From positions 1 through 61,186 of the forward strand of contig CACYRK010000016.1 of the NCBI GenBank assembly GCA_902776835.1: a stretch of 61,186 bases of DNA, written 5' to 3'. The stretch is from an uncultured Bacteroidales bacterium (GTDB lineage Bacteria; Bacteroidota; Bacteroidia; Bacteroidales; Muribaculaceae). The notes beneath the pieces were generated by a model. It was given only the letters and a program-made list of their open reading frames with translations, did not search any database and was not told the DNA's origin. Made by a program: the position numbers and the translations under genes. Every line of letters begins with the position of its first letter. The first letter of the stretch is position 1. This document shows, piece by piece, positions 16,548 through 24,254 of the stretch.

Positions 16548-17606
16548 TTATTTCTGTTTTGTGAAGGGTTTCAGGCCTTGTGCAGCCTCGGCAGCAGTGA
16601 TGCGCTTGCCGCCGTTGTCCAGGTCGATGAGGATGTAGCGGTCGTTGCCCATGCCAAGTTCCTTCATGTATGAGAGTTGGCGCAGGCCGTGGCGCGTCTC
16701 GATGCGCTCCAGCATGTCGTGGTGCTCCTCGGCAGTCATGGCGTAGATGATGTCGATGCAGGCTTGGTCGATGGCCAGGATGTCGGTCGACGACAGGATG
16801 CCCACGTCGGGCGTCACCACCGGAGCGGCTCCAACGCCCTCACAGTCGCACGACACCGACATGTTGCGCATCACGTTCACGTAGGTCACATGCTTGCCAA
16901 AGTGGTCGATGGTCGCCTTGGTCGACTCGGTCATGCGCTCCATAAACTCCTCCTTGGCGATGTCCCATTGGTTGGGCTGGCCGGGAGTGGTGTGAATCCA
17001 CGCTTTGCCCACGCGGCCGTCGGCACAACCGATGCCTATGTTCTTGTTCGAGCCGCCAAAGCCGCCTTGGGTGTGACCCTTGAAGTGGGTCAGCGCCACC
17101 ATCGAGTCGTAGTGGGGCAGGTGGCTGCCAACAGCCATTTTCTCAAACCATTTTCCACCCACCACCGGCAGGGTGATGGTGTCCTCCTCGTCCATGATGT
17201 CGACCGGGCAGAAGGTCCAGCCGTTCACCGCCAGAGTCTGCCGATGCTGCTCGGTGGTGTAGCGGCCACCGCGGTAGTAGGTGTTGGTCTCGATAATCGT
17301 GGCCTCGGGCAGGTCTTTCTCGATAAGGGCTTTCACCCACTCGTGAGGGATGATGTTGGGGCCGTTAGGCTCGCCGGTGTGCAACTTCACGCCCACGCGT
17401 CCCTCGATATTTCCGCACACTTGCTCGTAGGCCGCAATCAGGCCCTCGGCGCTCAGGTTACGGGTGAAGTAAACCACCGATTCGTTGCCCTCGCGGTTAT
17501 CGTAGGCAACATATTTGTTGCCGTCGACTCCGGCAACAGGTTGCTGTGCAAAGCATGGCAAAATGGCGATTGCCATCAGCATGATGCAAAATGTTTTCAG
17601 TCTCAT
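16548..17606 (-). CDS. Exported DUF362 family protein
   Basis: 352 aa with a signal peptide (MRLKTFCIMLMAIAILPCFA). The body carries the DUF362 hallmarks: VKLHTGEPNGPNIIPHEWV, then ALTHFKGHTQGGFGGSNKNIG, then HVTYVNVMRNMSVSCDCEG. DUF362 proteins are often fused to or near ferredoxin-like modules; their reaction is unknown. Clustered Cys (SCDCEG) could bind metal, but no CxxCxxC ferredoxin motif is present. It is transcribed divergently from two exported flavodoxins across a palindromic promoter, which suggests a shared extracytoplasmic redox role (inference). Confidence 0.85.
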   Translation of the reverse strand: MRLKTFCIMLMAIAILPCFAQQPVAGVDGNKYVAYDNREGNESVVYFTRNLSAEGLIAAYEQVCGNIEGRVGVKLHTGEPNGPNIIPHEWVKALIEKDLPEATIIETNTYYRGGRYTTEQHRQTLAVNGWTFCPVDIMDEEDTITLPVVGGKWFEKMAVGSHLPHYDSMVALTHFKGHTQGGFGGSNKNIGIGCADGRVGKAWIHTTPGQPNQWDIAKEEFMERMTESTKATIDHFGKHVTYVNVMRNMSVSCDCEGVGAAPVVTPDVGILSSTDILAIDQACIDIIYAMTAEEHHDMLERIETRHGLRQLSYMKELGMGNDRYILIDLDNGGKRITAAEAAQGLKPFTKQK

Positions 17607-17635
17607 AATGGTGTATTTTTAATTGTTTTTCTGCT

Positions 17636-17672
17636 GCAAAGATACATAAAATCTTTTTTTATGTAACTTTGC
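17636..17672. promoter_or_regulatory. Palindromic divergent promoter
   Basis: Arms 17636-17651 and 17657-17672 (right arm TTTTATGTAACTTTGC) are inverted copies with one mismatch and a 5-bp spacer. Each arm holds a -7 box: TATCTTTG (17637-17644, minus) for DUF362 and TAACTTTG (17664-17671, plus) for the flavodoxin. Each -33 region must therefore overlap the opposing -7 box. Confidence 0.75.
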
Positions 17673-17693
17673 AGACTGAAAACAATACTTAAT

Positions 17694-18275
17694 ATGAAAT
17701 TACTCAGATTTTTCCCGGCGATTGTGATCGCCATCGCCATCGCTCTCACGGCATGCGCCAAGAGCGGTGAGCAATCGACTCAGTCATCAACTAATCAAAC
17801 TAAAGAGATGAAAACACTTGTGGCTTATTTCTCGGCATCGGGCGTGACCAAGGGCGTCGCCGAGCAGTTGGCACAGACCATTGGCGCCGACCTGCACGAG
17901 ATTACCCCCGAGCAGCCTTACACCGCTGCCGACCTCGACTGGCAAAACAAGCAGTCGCGCAGTTCGGTGGAGATGGCCGACAGCACCTCGCGACCCGCCA
18001 TCACCGCCAAACTTCAGAACATCGAGCAGTACGACACCATCTACGTGGGCTTCCCCATCTGGTGGTACACCGCTCCCACGATTATCAACACCTTTATGGA
18101 GAGTTACGACTTCAGCGGAAAGACGCTGATTCCGTTTGCCACCTCCGGAGGCAGTTCAATCACCAAGGCTTGCGACGACCTCAAGCGCACCTATCCTAAT
18201 GTGAACTGGCTGCCCGGGCGACTGCTCAACAACGCCACTGCCGACCAACTCAAGCAGTGGACCGACTCGCTCTGA
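17694..18275 (+). CDS. Exported flavodoxin (lipoprotein)
   Basis: 193 aa. The N-terminal hydrophobic helix ends in ALTACAKS, a lipobox-like site with Cys21, then a Ser/Gln/Thr linker (to about 37) and a flavodoxin domain beginning KTLVAYFSASGVTKGVAEQL, which is the FMN phosphate-binding loop. FPIWWYTAPTIINTF and PFATSGGSSI are the typical later flavodoxin-4 segments. Flavodoxins normally act in the cytoplasm; a membrane-anchored one implies electron transfer or quinone/flavin chemistry outside the inner membrane. Divergent from DUF362 and followed by a good terminator. Confidence 0.88.
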   Translation: MKLLRFFPAIVIAIAIALTACAKSGEQSTQSSTNQTKEMKTLVAYFSASGVTKGVAEQLAQTIGADLHEITPEQPYTAADLDWQNKQSRSSVEMADSTSRPAITAKLQNIEQYDTIYVGFPIWWYTAPTIINTFMESYDFSGKTLIPFATSGGSSITKACDDLKRTYPNVNWLPGRLLNNATADQLKQWTDSL

Positions 18276-18307
18276 CGAGCGCCGAGGCTGTTGTAACCGG
18301 CAAGAAT

Positions 18308-18362
18308 CACGGCCACCTGTGTTACGCAACAATGTGTGCGAACTCAGGTGGTCGTGTTTTTC
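18308..18362 (+). terminator. Terminator of the flavodoxin gene
   Basis: CACGGCCACCTG (18308-18319) pairs with CAGGTGGTCGTG (18345-18356), with one G-U, followed by TTTTT. Confidence 0.8.
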
Positions 18363-18419
18363 GTGAATATTGGTAGATATTCCAAGAAAATAGTTTGTGG
18401 CTAAGTAGTTATATAGCAG

Positions 18420-18427
18420 TAATTTTG
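18420..18427 (+). promoter_or_regulatory. -7 box TAATTTTG for the flavodoxin-cyclophilin-dockerin gene
   Basis: TAnnTTTG 27 nt before the ATG at 18454. Confidence 0.55.
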
Positions 18428-18453
18428 CACCGTAAATCAATAAAAATGGTATT

Positions 18454-19557
18454 ATGAAACGATTATTTACTATTATGTGTGCATCACTGATGGCCATGTC
18501 GATTGCGACAAGCGCCAGGACTCTTATTGCATATTACACCTACACTTACAACGTGATGGGCATCGTGGGCGAACTCAGCCGCAACATCGAGGCCGACGTG
18601 GTGCGTGTGCTGCCAACCGACACCACGCTGCGCTACGAGGCCAATAACTATGCGTTGGGCAGCCAACTCATCGCCACCATTCGCAATGCGCCCAACGATC
18701 CGGCAAGTTATCCGCCCATCCAACCCCAGGAGGTGGATTTCGACCTATACGACAACATCATCATCGCCACGCCGCTGTGGTGGAGCAATATGGCCGCACC
18801 CATGCAGACCTTCCTCTTCAACAACGGCAGTCGCATGGCTGGCAAGAACATTGCACTGGTGGTGTCGAGTTCGAGCAGCGGCATCTCGAGTGTGGTGGCC
18901 GACGCCAAGCGGCTCATCCCCGATGGCGTGCATCACGACCCGGCACTGTGGATCAACGACACCAACCGCTCAAGCAAGGCCACACTCATCCAGCAGTGGG
19001 TGCAAGGACTGGGATTTGACCAGCCCGAGCCGCAAAGCATCACGGTGAGCGCCGGAGGGCACTCCTTCACCGCCACCCTCGAGACTAACGCCACCGCCGA
19101 GGCTTTCATGCAGTTGTTGCCGCTCACCGTCACCATGAACGAACTCAACGGCAACGAGAAATATCACTATCTCGACACCTCGCTGCCAACCGATGCCGTG
19201 CGCCCGGGAACCATACATGCCGGCGACATCATGCTATACGGCTCGTCGTGCATCGTGATTTTCTATGAGACCTTCAGCAGCGGCTACTCCTACACCCGCA
19301 TCGGCCACATCGACGATGTCACCAACCTCAAGGCGGCGCTGGGGCAGGGCGACATTGAGGTGACGTTTGGCACCGACGCCGGCCCTGTGACGGGCGACGT
19401 GGACGGCGACGGCAAGGTCGACGGCAACGATATCAACCGCATTATCAACATTGTGCTGGGCAAGGAACCCGCTGGCGACAGCGCCGACGTTGACGGCAGC
19501 GTTGGGGTCGACGGCAGCGACATCAACACCATCATCAACCTGGTGCTGGGAAAGTAA
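18454..19557 (+). CDS. Exported flavodoxin fused to cyclophilin-like and dockerin-like domains
   Basis: 367 aa with a signal peptide (about 1-21). Residues 22-190 are a flavodoxin-4-type domain (RTLIAYYTYTYNVMGIVGEL, IIIATPLWWSNMAAPM, LVVSSSSSGISS). Residues about 195-300 match the cyclophilin-like fold often fused to flavodoxins (HSFTATLETNATAEAF, LNGNEKYHYLDTSLP, IHAGDIMLYGSSCIVIFY). Residues 312-367 are two dockerin-like repeats (DVDGDGKVDGNDIN, DVDGSVGVDGSDIN) ending in LGK. The flavodoxin phosphate loop is less Ser/Thr-rich than in its neighbour, so FMN binding is uncertain. All three modules are outside the cytoplasm. Its own promoter lies at 18420. Confidence 0.87.
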   Translation: MKRLFTIMCASLMAMSIATSARTLIAYYTYTYNVMGIVGELSRNIEADVVRVLPTDTTLRYEANNYALGSQLIATIRNAPNDPASYPPIQPQEVDFDLYDNIIIATPLWWSNMAAPMQTFLFNNGSRMAGKNIALVVSSSSSGISSVVADAKRLIPDGVHHDPALWINDTNRSSKATLIQQWVQGLGFDQPEPQSITVSAGGHSFTATLETNATAEAFMQLLPLTVTMNELNGNEKYHYLDTSLPTDAVRPGTIHAGDIMLYGSSCIVIFYETFSSGYSYTRIGHIDDVTNLKAALGQGDIEVTFGTDAGPVTGDVDGDGKVDGNDINRIINIVLGKEPAGDSADVDGSVGVDGSDINTIINLVLGK

Positions 19558-19657
19558 GTCCAGGCTTTTACCCCAAATCGGTCATTAGGAATAAAAAATA
19601 ACATAACTCCGTTTTAATGATCGATCTGTATTTAGTAGATATTTGCGATAATGTATG

Positions 19658-19665
19658 TAACTTTG
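19658..19665 (+). promoter_or_regulatory. -7 box TAACTTTG for the acyltransferase
   Basis: Ends 9 nt before the ATG at 19675, implying a very short or no 5' leader. Confidence 0.5.
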
Positions 19666-19674
19666 CAGCCAGAT

Positions 19675-20736
19675 ATGGAGAATAATCTGGCTGCAAATTC
19701 TTTTGTGCGACGCGACGCCGGGCTTGACCTGCTGCGTGTCATGGCCGTTGTGGCGGTGGTGTGGCTGCACGCCTCGTCGCAGCGCTTCGTCGAGGCTTTC
19801 CCAACGGCCGAGTGGACGGTGCGCGTGTGCTACGACGCGCTGTCGCGATGGTGCGTGCCGGTGTTCCTGATGATTTCAGGAGCCCTGTTTTTGCGCCACG
19901 ACCGCACGATTTCCTTGCGACATCTTTTCGGGAAAAATGTGCTCCGCATCGTGGTGGCTTTTCTTGTATGGAGTTATGTCTACTCGTTTGTCAAGATTAA
20001 CGCCGGGCCGCCCAGCAAGTCGTTCTCGATACTGATGGCCGGCCCCAGCCACTTCTGGTATCTGAAGATGATATTGGGCATCTACATCGCCGTGCCGGTG
20101 TTCCGCGCCATTGCAGCCAGCAGGCGTGCCGAGCAATATTTCATTGTGCTGGCGATTGTTGTGGCTCATCTCATCCCATTTACCCTGTCGGTAATGAAAA
20201 ACCTTACGGGCCAACCTTGGGTGACCACGCTGCAAGGCTTCTACAACTCGCTCTACCTGAATGTGGCGGCTGGTTATGGCGGCTACTTCGTGATGGGGCA
20301 TTACCTCTACACCTATCGCCCCTCAGCGCGCATGCGCAAGGTGTACTACGCACTTGGGCTGGTGGCACTGCTGGCTATGGTGGGTGGCACCGTCGCTTGC
20401 TCATACCACATGGGTAAGGCAGTCAACTGGTTTATCAACTATCTTACGCCCACGGTTCTGGGCCTGTCGGTGGCGGTGTTTGTGCTGTTCACAGCCCGCC
20501 CGTGGCAAGTTGGCGGACGCGCACAGTGGTGGCTCACGACGGCTGCACGCCTCACTTTCGGAGTCTACCTGGTGCATGTGCTCTACATCCGCACCGCAGT
20601 GGCACACGGCATAACCTCGTCGTGGATTCATCCAGCCATCGGAATTCCCCTCTACACGCTGGCCATCGTTGCCGCGTCGTTCATCACTGTGTGGCCTCTA
20701 AGCAAGATCCCATATCTTAATCGCTACCTGCTGTAG
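19675..20736 (+). CDS. Membrane acyltransferase (acyltransferase 3 family)
   Basis: 353 aa from MENNLAANSF; the upstream ATG at 19651 lies before the -7 box. About ten membrane helices. The first carries the family signature GLDLLRVMAVVAVVWLHA with the essential Arg and His, and WCVPVFLMISGALF follows. Members O-acetylate or succinylate cell-wall glycans, lipopolysaccharide or exopolysaccharide from inside to outside. The closest functional type (OatA/WecH-like) cannot be decided. It stands alone between the flavodoxin and PepSY genes. Confidence 0.88.
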   Translation: MENNLAANSFVRRDAGLDLLRVMAVVAVVWLHASSQRFVEAFPTAEWTVRVCYDALSRWCVPVFLMISGALFLRHDRTISLRHLFGKNVLRIVVAFLVWSYVYSFVKINAGPPSKSFSILMAGPSHFWYLKMILGIYIAVPVFRAIAASRRAEQYFIVLAIVVAHLIPFTLSVMKNLTGQPWVTTLQGFYNSLYLNVAAGYGGYFVMGHYLYTYRPSARMRKVYYALGLVALLAMVGGTVACSYHMGKAVNWFINYLTPTVLGLSVAVFVLFTARPWQVGGRAQWWLTTAARLTFGVYLVHVLYIRTAVAHGITSSWIHPAIGIPLYTLAIVAASFITVWPLSKIPYLNRYLL

Positions 20737-20799
20737 TGGCCAAAGAGTTAATTTTGTGATATTTTGCCATAAATTATTTAGAATTTGAGAAATTAATTC

Positions 20800-20807
20800 T
20801 ATCTTTG
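20800..20807 (+). promoter_or_regulatory. -7 box TATCTTTG for the PepSY-like pair
   Basis: TAnnTTTG, 69 nt before the ATG at 20876. Confidence 0.5.
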
Positions 20808-20875
20808 TCGCAAAATTGTAAATGGATAATTACATCTTTTGCAATGCAAGTGTTTAACAATTAAATAATTAAAAC

Positions 20876-21310
20876 ATGAAAAGTATCAGAATTATTCTTC
20901 TGCTGGTGACAGCATTGGTTCTTGGCTTCAATGCCAAGGCCGACCATGACCAGGTAATCAACTTCAATCAATTACCCCAGGCTGCCCAGAATTTGCTGAA
21001 AGAGCATTTTGCCTCTAAAGTTCCTCTGATTGTTACTGTTGACTGGGACGATTACACAATTGTCTACGACAGTGGCGAGAAGGTTGAGTTTGACAAGCAA
21101 GGCGAGTGGAAAGAATTCAACTGCCGCACTTCGCATGTGCCTTCGGCATTGATTCCCGAGCAAATTAAGTCGCACATCAAGTCTACTTTCCCCGGAACCA
21201 CAATTATTCAACTTGAACGTAATCGCCGTGGTTACGAAGTTAAACTTAACAATGGCTTGGAAGTGGAGTATAGCCCCGCATTTAATGTCATTGATATCGA
21301 CAATGATTAA
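20876..21310 (+). CDS. Periplasmic PepSY-like protein (copy 1)
   Basis: 144 aa. Signal peptide to about residue 22 (GFNAKA), then two PepSY-like (PF11396-type) repeats: INFNQLPQAAQNLLKEHF...VDWDDYTIVYDSGEKVEFD and ALIPEQIKSHIKSTFPGTTI...RRGYEVKLNNGLEVEY. Each has an alpha-helix followed by a beta-hairpin. In Bacteroidales these small proteins are abundant and of unknown function, sometimes called beta-lactamase-inhibitor-like from fold. It is followed 19 nt later by a diverged copy. Confidence 0.82.
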   Translation: MKSIRIILLLVTALVLGFNAKADHDQVINFNQLPQAAQNLLKEHFASKVPLIVTVDWDDYTIVYDSGEKVEFDKQGEWKEFNCRTSHVPSALIPEQIKSHIKSTFPGTTIIQLERNRRGYEVKLNNGLEVEYSPAFNVIDIDND

Positions 21311-21329
21311 TCATTAAATTAACAAACCG

Positions 21330-21830
21330 ATGAAGAAAATTGGGTTTATTGTTTTGTTTGTGGGGTGTGCGGTAGTTTCTTTGCTCTCCTGCACCGGTAA
21401 CACCACCCAACCTAATGCTCAAGGTCAACAGGACACTGCAGCCGTGACCCAACAGGCTGCGCCTGCCGTGACGCCTCAAGATTTGCCCGAGGCAATCACG
21501 GCCTTCGTTAAGGAGCATTTCCAGGACGCCACAATTGCTCGTGTCGAACTCGACAACGAACGCGGTGGCAAGGAATTTGATGTGTACCTGAACGACGGTA
21601 CGGAGATCGAGTTCGACGCCAACAATCAGTGGGATAATGTCGATTGCCGCACCAAGGCTGTCCCTGCAGCACTTGTGCCCGAGGCCATCGCCAACTATGT
21701 CAAGACCAATTATGCTACACTTCCCATTGTCAAAATCGACAAGGACGCGCGTGGCTTTGATATCGAGTTGTCCAACGGCTTGGATTTGGAATTTGACACA
21801 GCAGGCAAATTCGTGAAAATCGACGATTAA
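21330..21830 (+). CDS. PepSY-like lipoprotein (copy 2)
   Basis: 166 aa. Lipobox SLLSCTG (Cys21), Gln/Thr/Ala linker to about residue 48, then the same two-repeat PepSY-like domain as copy 1 (LPEAITAFVKEHFQ...FDVYLNDGTEIEFD; LVPEAIANYVKTNY...GFDIELSNGLDLEFD). The shared NCRTSHVP / DCRTKAVP motif between repeats shows tandem duplication, after which one copy stayed soluble and the other became membrane-anchored. Same operon, followed by a strong hairpin at 21863. Confidence 0.83.
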   Translation: MKKIGFIVLFVGCAVVSLLSCTGNTTQPNAQGQQDTAAVTQQAAPAVTPQDLPEAITAFVKEHFQDATIARVELDNERGGKEFDVYLNDGTEIEFDANNQWDNVDCRTKAVPAALVPEAIANYVKTNYATLPIVKIDKDARGFDIELSNGLDLEFDTAGKFVKIDD

Positions 21831-21862
21831 CCACTAATCGGTCACCTGGCCGAATAAGGTAA

Positions 21863-21912
21863 ATAAAGTAGGAGGTGAGCACCCATCGCAGGTGTTCACC
21901 TCCTAACTTTAT
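21863..21912 (+). terminator. Hairpin terminator, first copy of a duplicated element
   Basis: AGGAGGTGAGCACC pairs with GGTGTTCACCTCCT and is flanked by ATAAAGT/ACTTTAT, extending the dyad to 50 bp. A near-identical copy lies at 22459-22510. Confidence 0.75.
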
Positions 21913-22013
21913 CGTGAACTCATCCTTCCTTTCCCGCCCTTCCGGCCACGTCGATCGCGACCGCTAAACCAGCGCCACCACCATCAAAATTTTTACTTCC
22001 TTTTTAGAACAAA

Positions 22014-22046
22014 GTGTGTTCAAAGGGACAGTCCCTTTGACCACAC
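22014..22046. repeat. REP-like palindrome, family A copy 1
   Basis: Near-perfect inverted repeat around TCAAAGGGACAGTCCCTTTG. The outer arms are GTGTGT and CCACAC. Confidence 0.85.
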
Positions 22047-22225
22047 TAATTTTTCATATAATTCATAAAAACACTCTAAAATGTAAAATTAAGTTATTAT
22101 CAAAATACGGGGGTTGTAGTTGCATGATTGATTTATATATTAGCGTGTTGAGATTGCTATGGACTGGGTTAGGTTGATTTGGGTGTTTCGCCACAATTGT
22201 TAATTATTGTTTAAGTTTAAAATAA
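22047..22225. other. AT-rich non-coding spacer between REP palindromes
   Basis: 179 bp with no plausible gene, RNA or promoter that I can recognise. It is bounded by two family A palindromes, so the unit 22014-22260 could be a REP doublet or MITE-like insertion. Confidence 0.5.
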
Positions 22226-22260
22226 GGTGTGGTCAAAGGGACTGTCCCTTTGACCACACC
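22226..22260. repeat. REP-like palindrome, family A copy 2
   Basis: GGTGTGGTCAAAGGGACTGT and its inverse: 35 bp, perfect apart from the centre. Copy 1 lies about 210 bp away. Confidence 0.87.
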
Positions 22261-22386
22261 TTTGGTGGTTAAAATGACTTATTTATCATCGCAGTCTCAG
22301 CCTCCTTGCATCAAGCATGCGTTTTCTTACATCGAACTCGCGTTAGTTTAGGGATTTTCAGGCATAACCCATTTTGGCATTCCTCC

Positions 22387-22465
22387 ATCGAGAATAAAGC
22401 ACATCCCCATCGAGAATAAAGCACATCTCCATCGGGAATAAAGCACATCTTCATTGGGAATAAAG
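22387..22465. repeat. 22-bp tandem repeat (ATCGAGAATAAAGCACAT), four units
   Basis: Units start at 22387, 22409, 22431 and 22453. The last runs into the AATAAAGTAGGAGG of the second hairpin copy, so repeat and hairpin share the AATAAAG word. Confidence 0.85.
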
Positions 22466-22510
22466 TAGGAGGTGAGCACCCAGCGCAGGTGTTCACCTCC
22501 TAACTTTATT
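22459..22510 (-). terminator. Hairpin terminator of the MFS gene, second copy of the duplicated element
   Basis: Same dyad as 21863-21912 with one loop base changed, 25 nt beyond the MFS stop codon. Confidence 0.78.
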
Positions 22511-22535
22511 TCAGGATATCAGTATAATCCTGGTT

Positions 22536-24152
22536 TTACTTGATGTTGGGCTCCTCGAGGCCGAGACCCTTCTTGCGGTCGATAACCTTCAGCAAGAGGC
22601 CGAGCAGCAGGGCAGCGACACCCAGCGCAGCCAGCATCACCAGCGGCCAAGTGTAGTCGAACTTGGTGGGGTCGGTAACACCGGGGTTGGTCTTGTCGAG
22701 AACCTTGCCAATCAGCAGCGGGAACAGCCACAAACCGATGTTCTGAATCCAGAAAATCAGTGCGTAAGCCGAACCAATCACCTTGGCGTCAACCAACTTG
22801 GGCACGCTGGGCCACAGCGAGGCGGGAACCAGCGAGAACGACGAGCCGAGCACCAGAATGGTTACATAGGCAATCACGATGCCGCCTACAGCGTTGCCCT
22901 TGAACATGGGCAGGATGAAGGCAAACGTCAAGTGGCAAGCGATAAGCAGCAGCGAGCCCAAAACGAGCATCGAAGCGGCTTTACCCTTGTGGTCAACATA
23001 ACTGCCCAGGATGGGAGTGATGAGCACAGCAAGCAAGGGGAATACGGCGAAAATCGACTCGGCCGACTGGCGCATGTAGCCCATGTAGCAATAAACCACG
23101 AGCGCGATAATCGACACGGCGAGCAAGCCGTATTTCGGACCTTTCTTCTTCATGAAGTTGCTGGCGAAACCGGCGGCGGCTACCACAAGCATAATCACAT
23201 ATTGGATAATCGTCACCGACGAGCCGGCCCAGAACGAGCCTGCATCGGGCTCTTGAAGGGTGAGGTTGCACTGAAGCATGTTAACGGCATACTTCTGGAA
23301 GGGGAAGATTGCCGAATAGTACAGCACGCACAGCAGGGCCACAATCCAGAAACCGCTGTCGGTAAGAATCTTGCCCAGGTCGCTGATCTTGAACGGGTCG
23401 TCCTTCTCCTCGGCCTCGCCAGTCTGCGAGTCGAGTTTCTTATCCATGAAGAAGTACACCACAAACATGATCAGGGCGATGCACAGCAGCACCACACCGA
23501 AGGCCACCGAGCGGCTAACGTCGACGGCGCCGCCCAACTTGGCGAAGAACGGCGAGAAAATCATGCACGTTGCCACACCCAGGCGGGCCAGAGCCATCTC
23601 AGAACCCATTGCCAGAGCCATCTCACGGCCCTTGAACCACTTCACAATACCACGGCTCACCGTGATACCGGCCATCTCGCAACCGCAGCCGAAAATCATG
23701 AAGCCCACAGCGGCAAACTTGGCCGATGCCGGCATGCCCTCATAGAAGGGCGACACGCCCAACTCGTCGAAGACGGGGATGTAGTTCAGGTGGTTGGTAA
23801 ACCAAGCCTCGATGCCGCTGCCAGCAAAACTGGCGTCGACGGCATACCACTTGATGATTGCGCCAATGAGCATCACAGCACCCGACAGCACGGCGGTGAA
23901 ACGCACGCCCATCTTGTCGAGGATGATACCGGCAAAAATCAGGAAGAATACAAACACGTTGAGGAACACCTCGCTACCCTGCATCGTTCCGAAGGCGGTA
24001 GAATCCCAGCCGCGGGTTTCTTGCATAAGGTCCTTGATGGGCGAGAGGATGTCCATGAAAATGTAGCTGCAGAACATGGCGAGCGCGAGCAGCAGCAGCG
24101 CGGTCCACCTCATTCCAGCCGAGTCTCTCAGTGTTTTAACTGTGTCAGTCAT
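22536..24152 (-). CDS. Major facilitator superfamily transporter
   Basis: 538 aa, 12 or more membrane helices. The first half shows VFLNVFVFFLIFAGIILDKM (motif A-like G-x-x-x-D-K/R) and GCEMAGITVSRGIVKWFKGRE; the second half has a long loop (SFWAGSS) and a final SLVPASLWPSVPKL. A charged cytosolic loop (DSQTGEAEEKDDPFKIS) splits the halves. Nitrate/oxalate-type MFS proteins have a similar layout, but the substrate cannot be assigned. It follows the phosphohexomutase gene, separated by a heptanucleotide repeat, which may mean co-transcription with sugar metabolism. Confidence 0.87.
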   Translation of the reverse strand: MTDTVKTLRDSAGMRWTALLLLALAMFCSYIFMDILSPIKDLMQETRGWDSTAFGTMQGSEVFLNVFVFFLIFAGIILDKMGVRFTAVLSGAVMLIGAIIKWYAVDASFAGSGIEAWFTNHLNYIPVFDELGVSPFYEGMPASAKFAAVGFMIFGCGCEMAGITVSRGIVKWFKGREMALAMGSEMALARLGVATCMIFSPFFAKLGGAVDVSRSVAFGVVLLCIALIMFVVYFFMDKKLDSQTGEAEEKDDPFKISDLGKILTDSGFWIVALLCVLYYSAIFPFQKYAVNMLQCNLTLQEPDAGSFWAGSSVTIIQYVIMLVVAAAGFASNFMKKKGPKYGLLAVSIIALVVYCYMGYMRQSAESIFAVFPLLAVLITPILGSYVDHKGKAASMLVLGSLLLIACHLTFAFILPMFKGNAVGGIVIAYVTILVLGSSFSLVPASLWPSVPKLVDAKVIGSAYALIFWIQNIGLWLFPLLIGKVLDKTNPGVTDPTKFDYTWPLVMLAALGVAALLLGLLLKVIDRKKGLGLEEPNIK

Positions 24153-24201
24153 AGAATTTAATGATGTTTAAAGTTATTTTTTTAAGTATAAAATAAATCT
24201 C

Positions 24202-24250
24202 TAATCTATAATCTATAATCTCTAATCTCTAATCTATAATCTATAATCTA
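24202..24250. repeat. 7-bp tandem repeat TAATCTA/TAATCTC, seven units
   Basis: TAATCT at 24202, 24209, 24216, 24223, 24230, 24237 and 24244. It fills the gap between the phosphohexomutase stop and the MFS gene. Confidence 0.9.
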
Positions 24251-24254
24251 ACGA

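Noticed and set aside
18276..18453. Riboswitch (flavin-type) before the flavodoxin fusion
   Set aside because: The only structure is the terminator hairpin of the preceding gene. The conserved helices of an FMN riboswitch are not present, and the -7 box leaves a 20-25 nt leader.
22387..22465. CRISPR array
   Set aside because: The units are directly adjacent at 22 bp with no unique spacers and no cas genes. The same applies to the 33-bp array at 10989.
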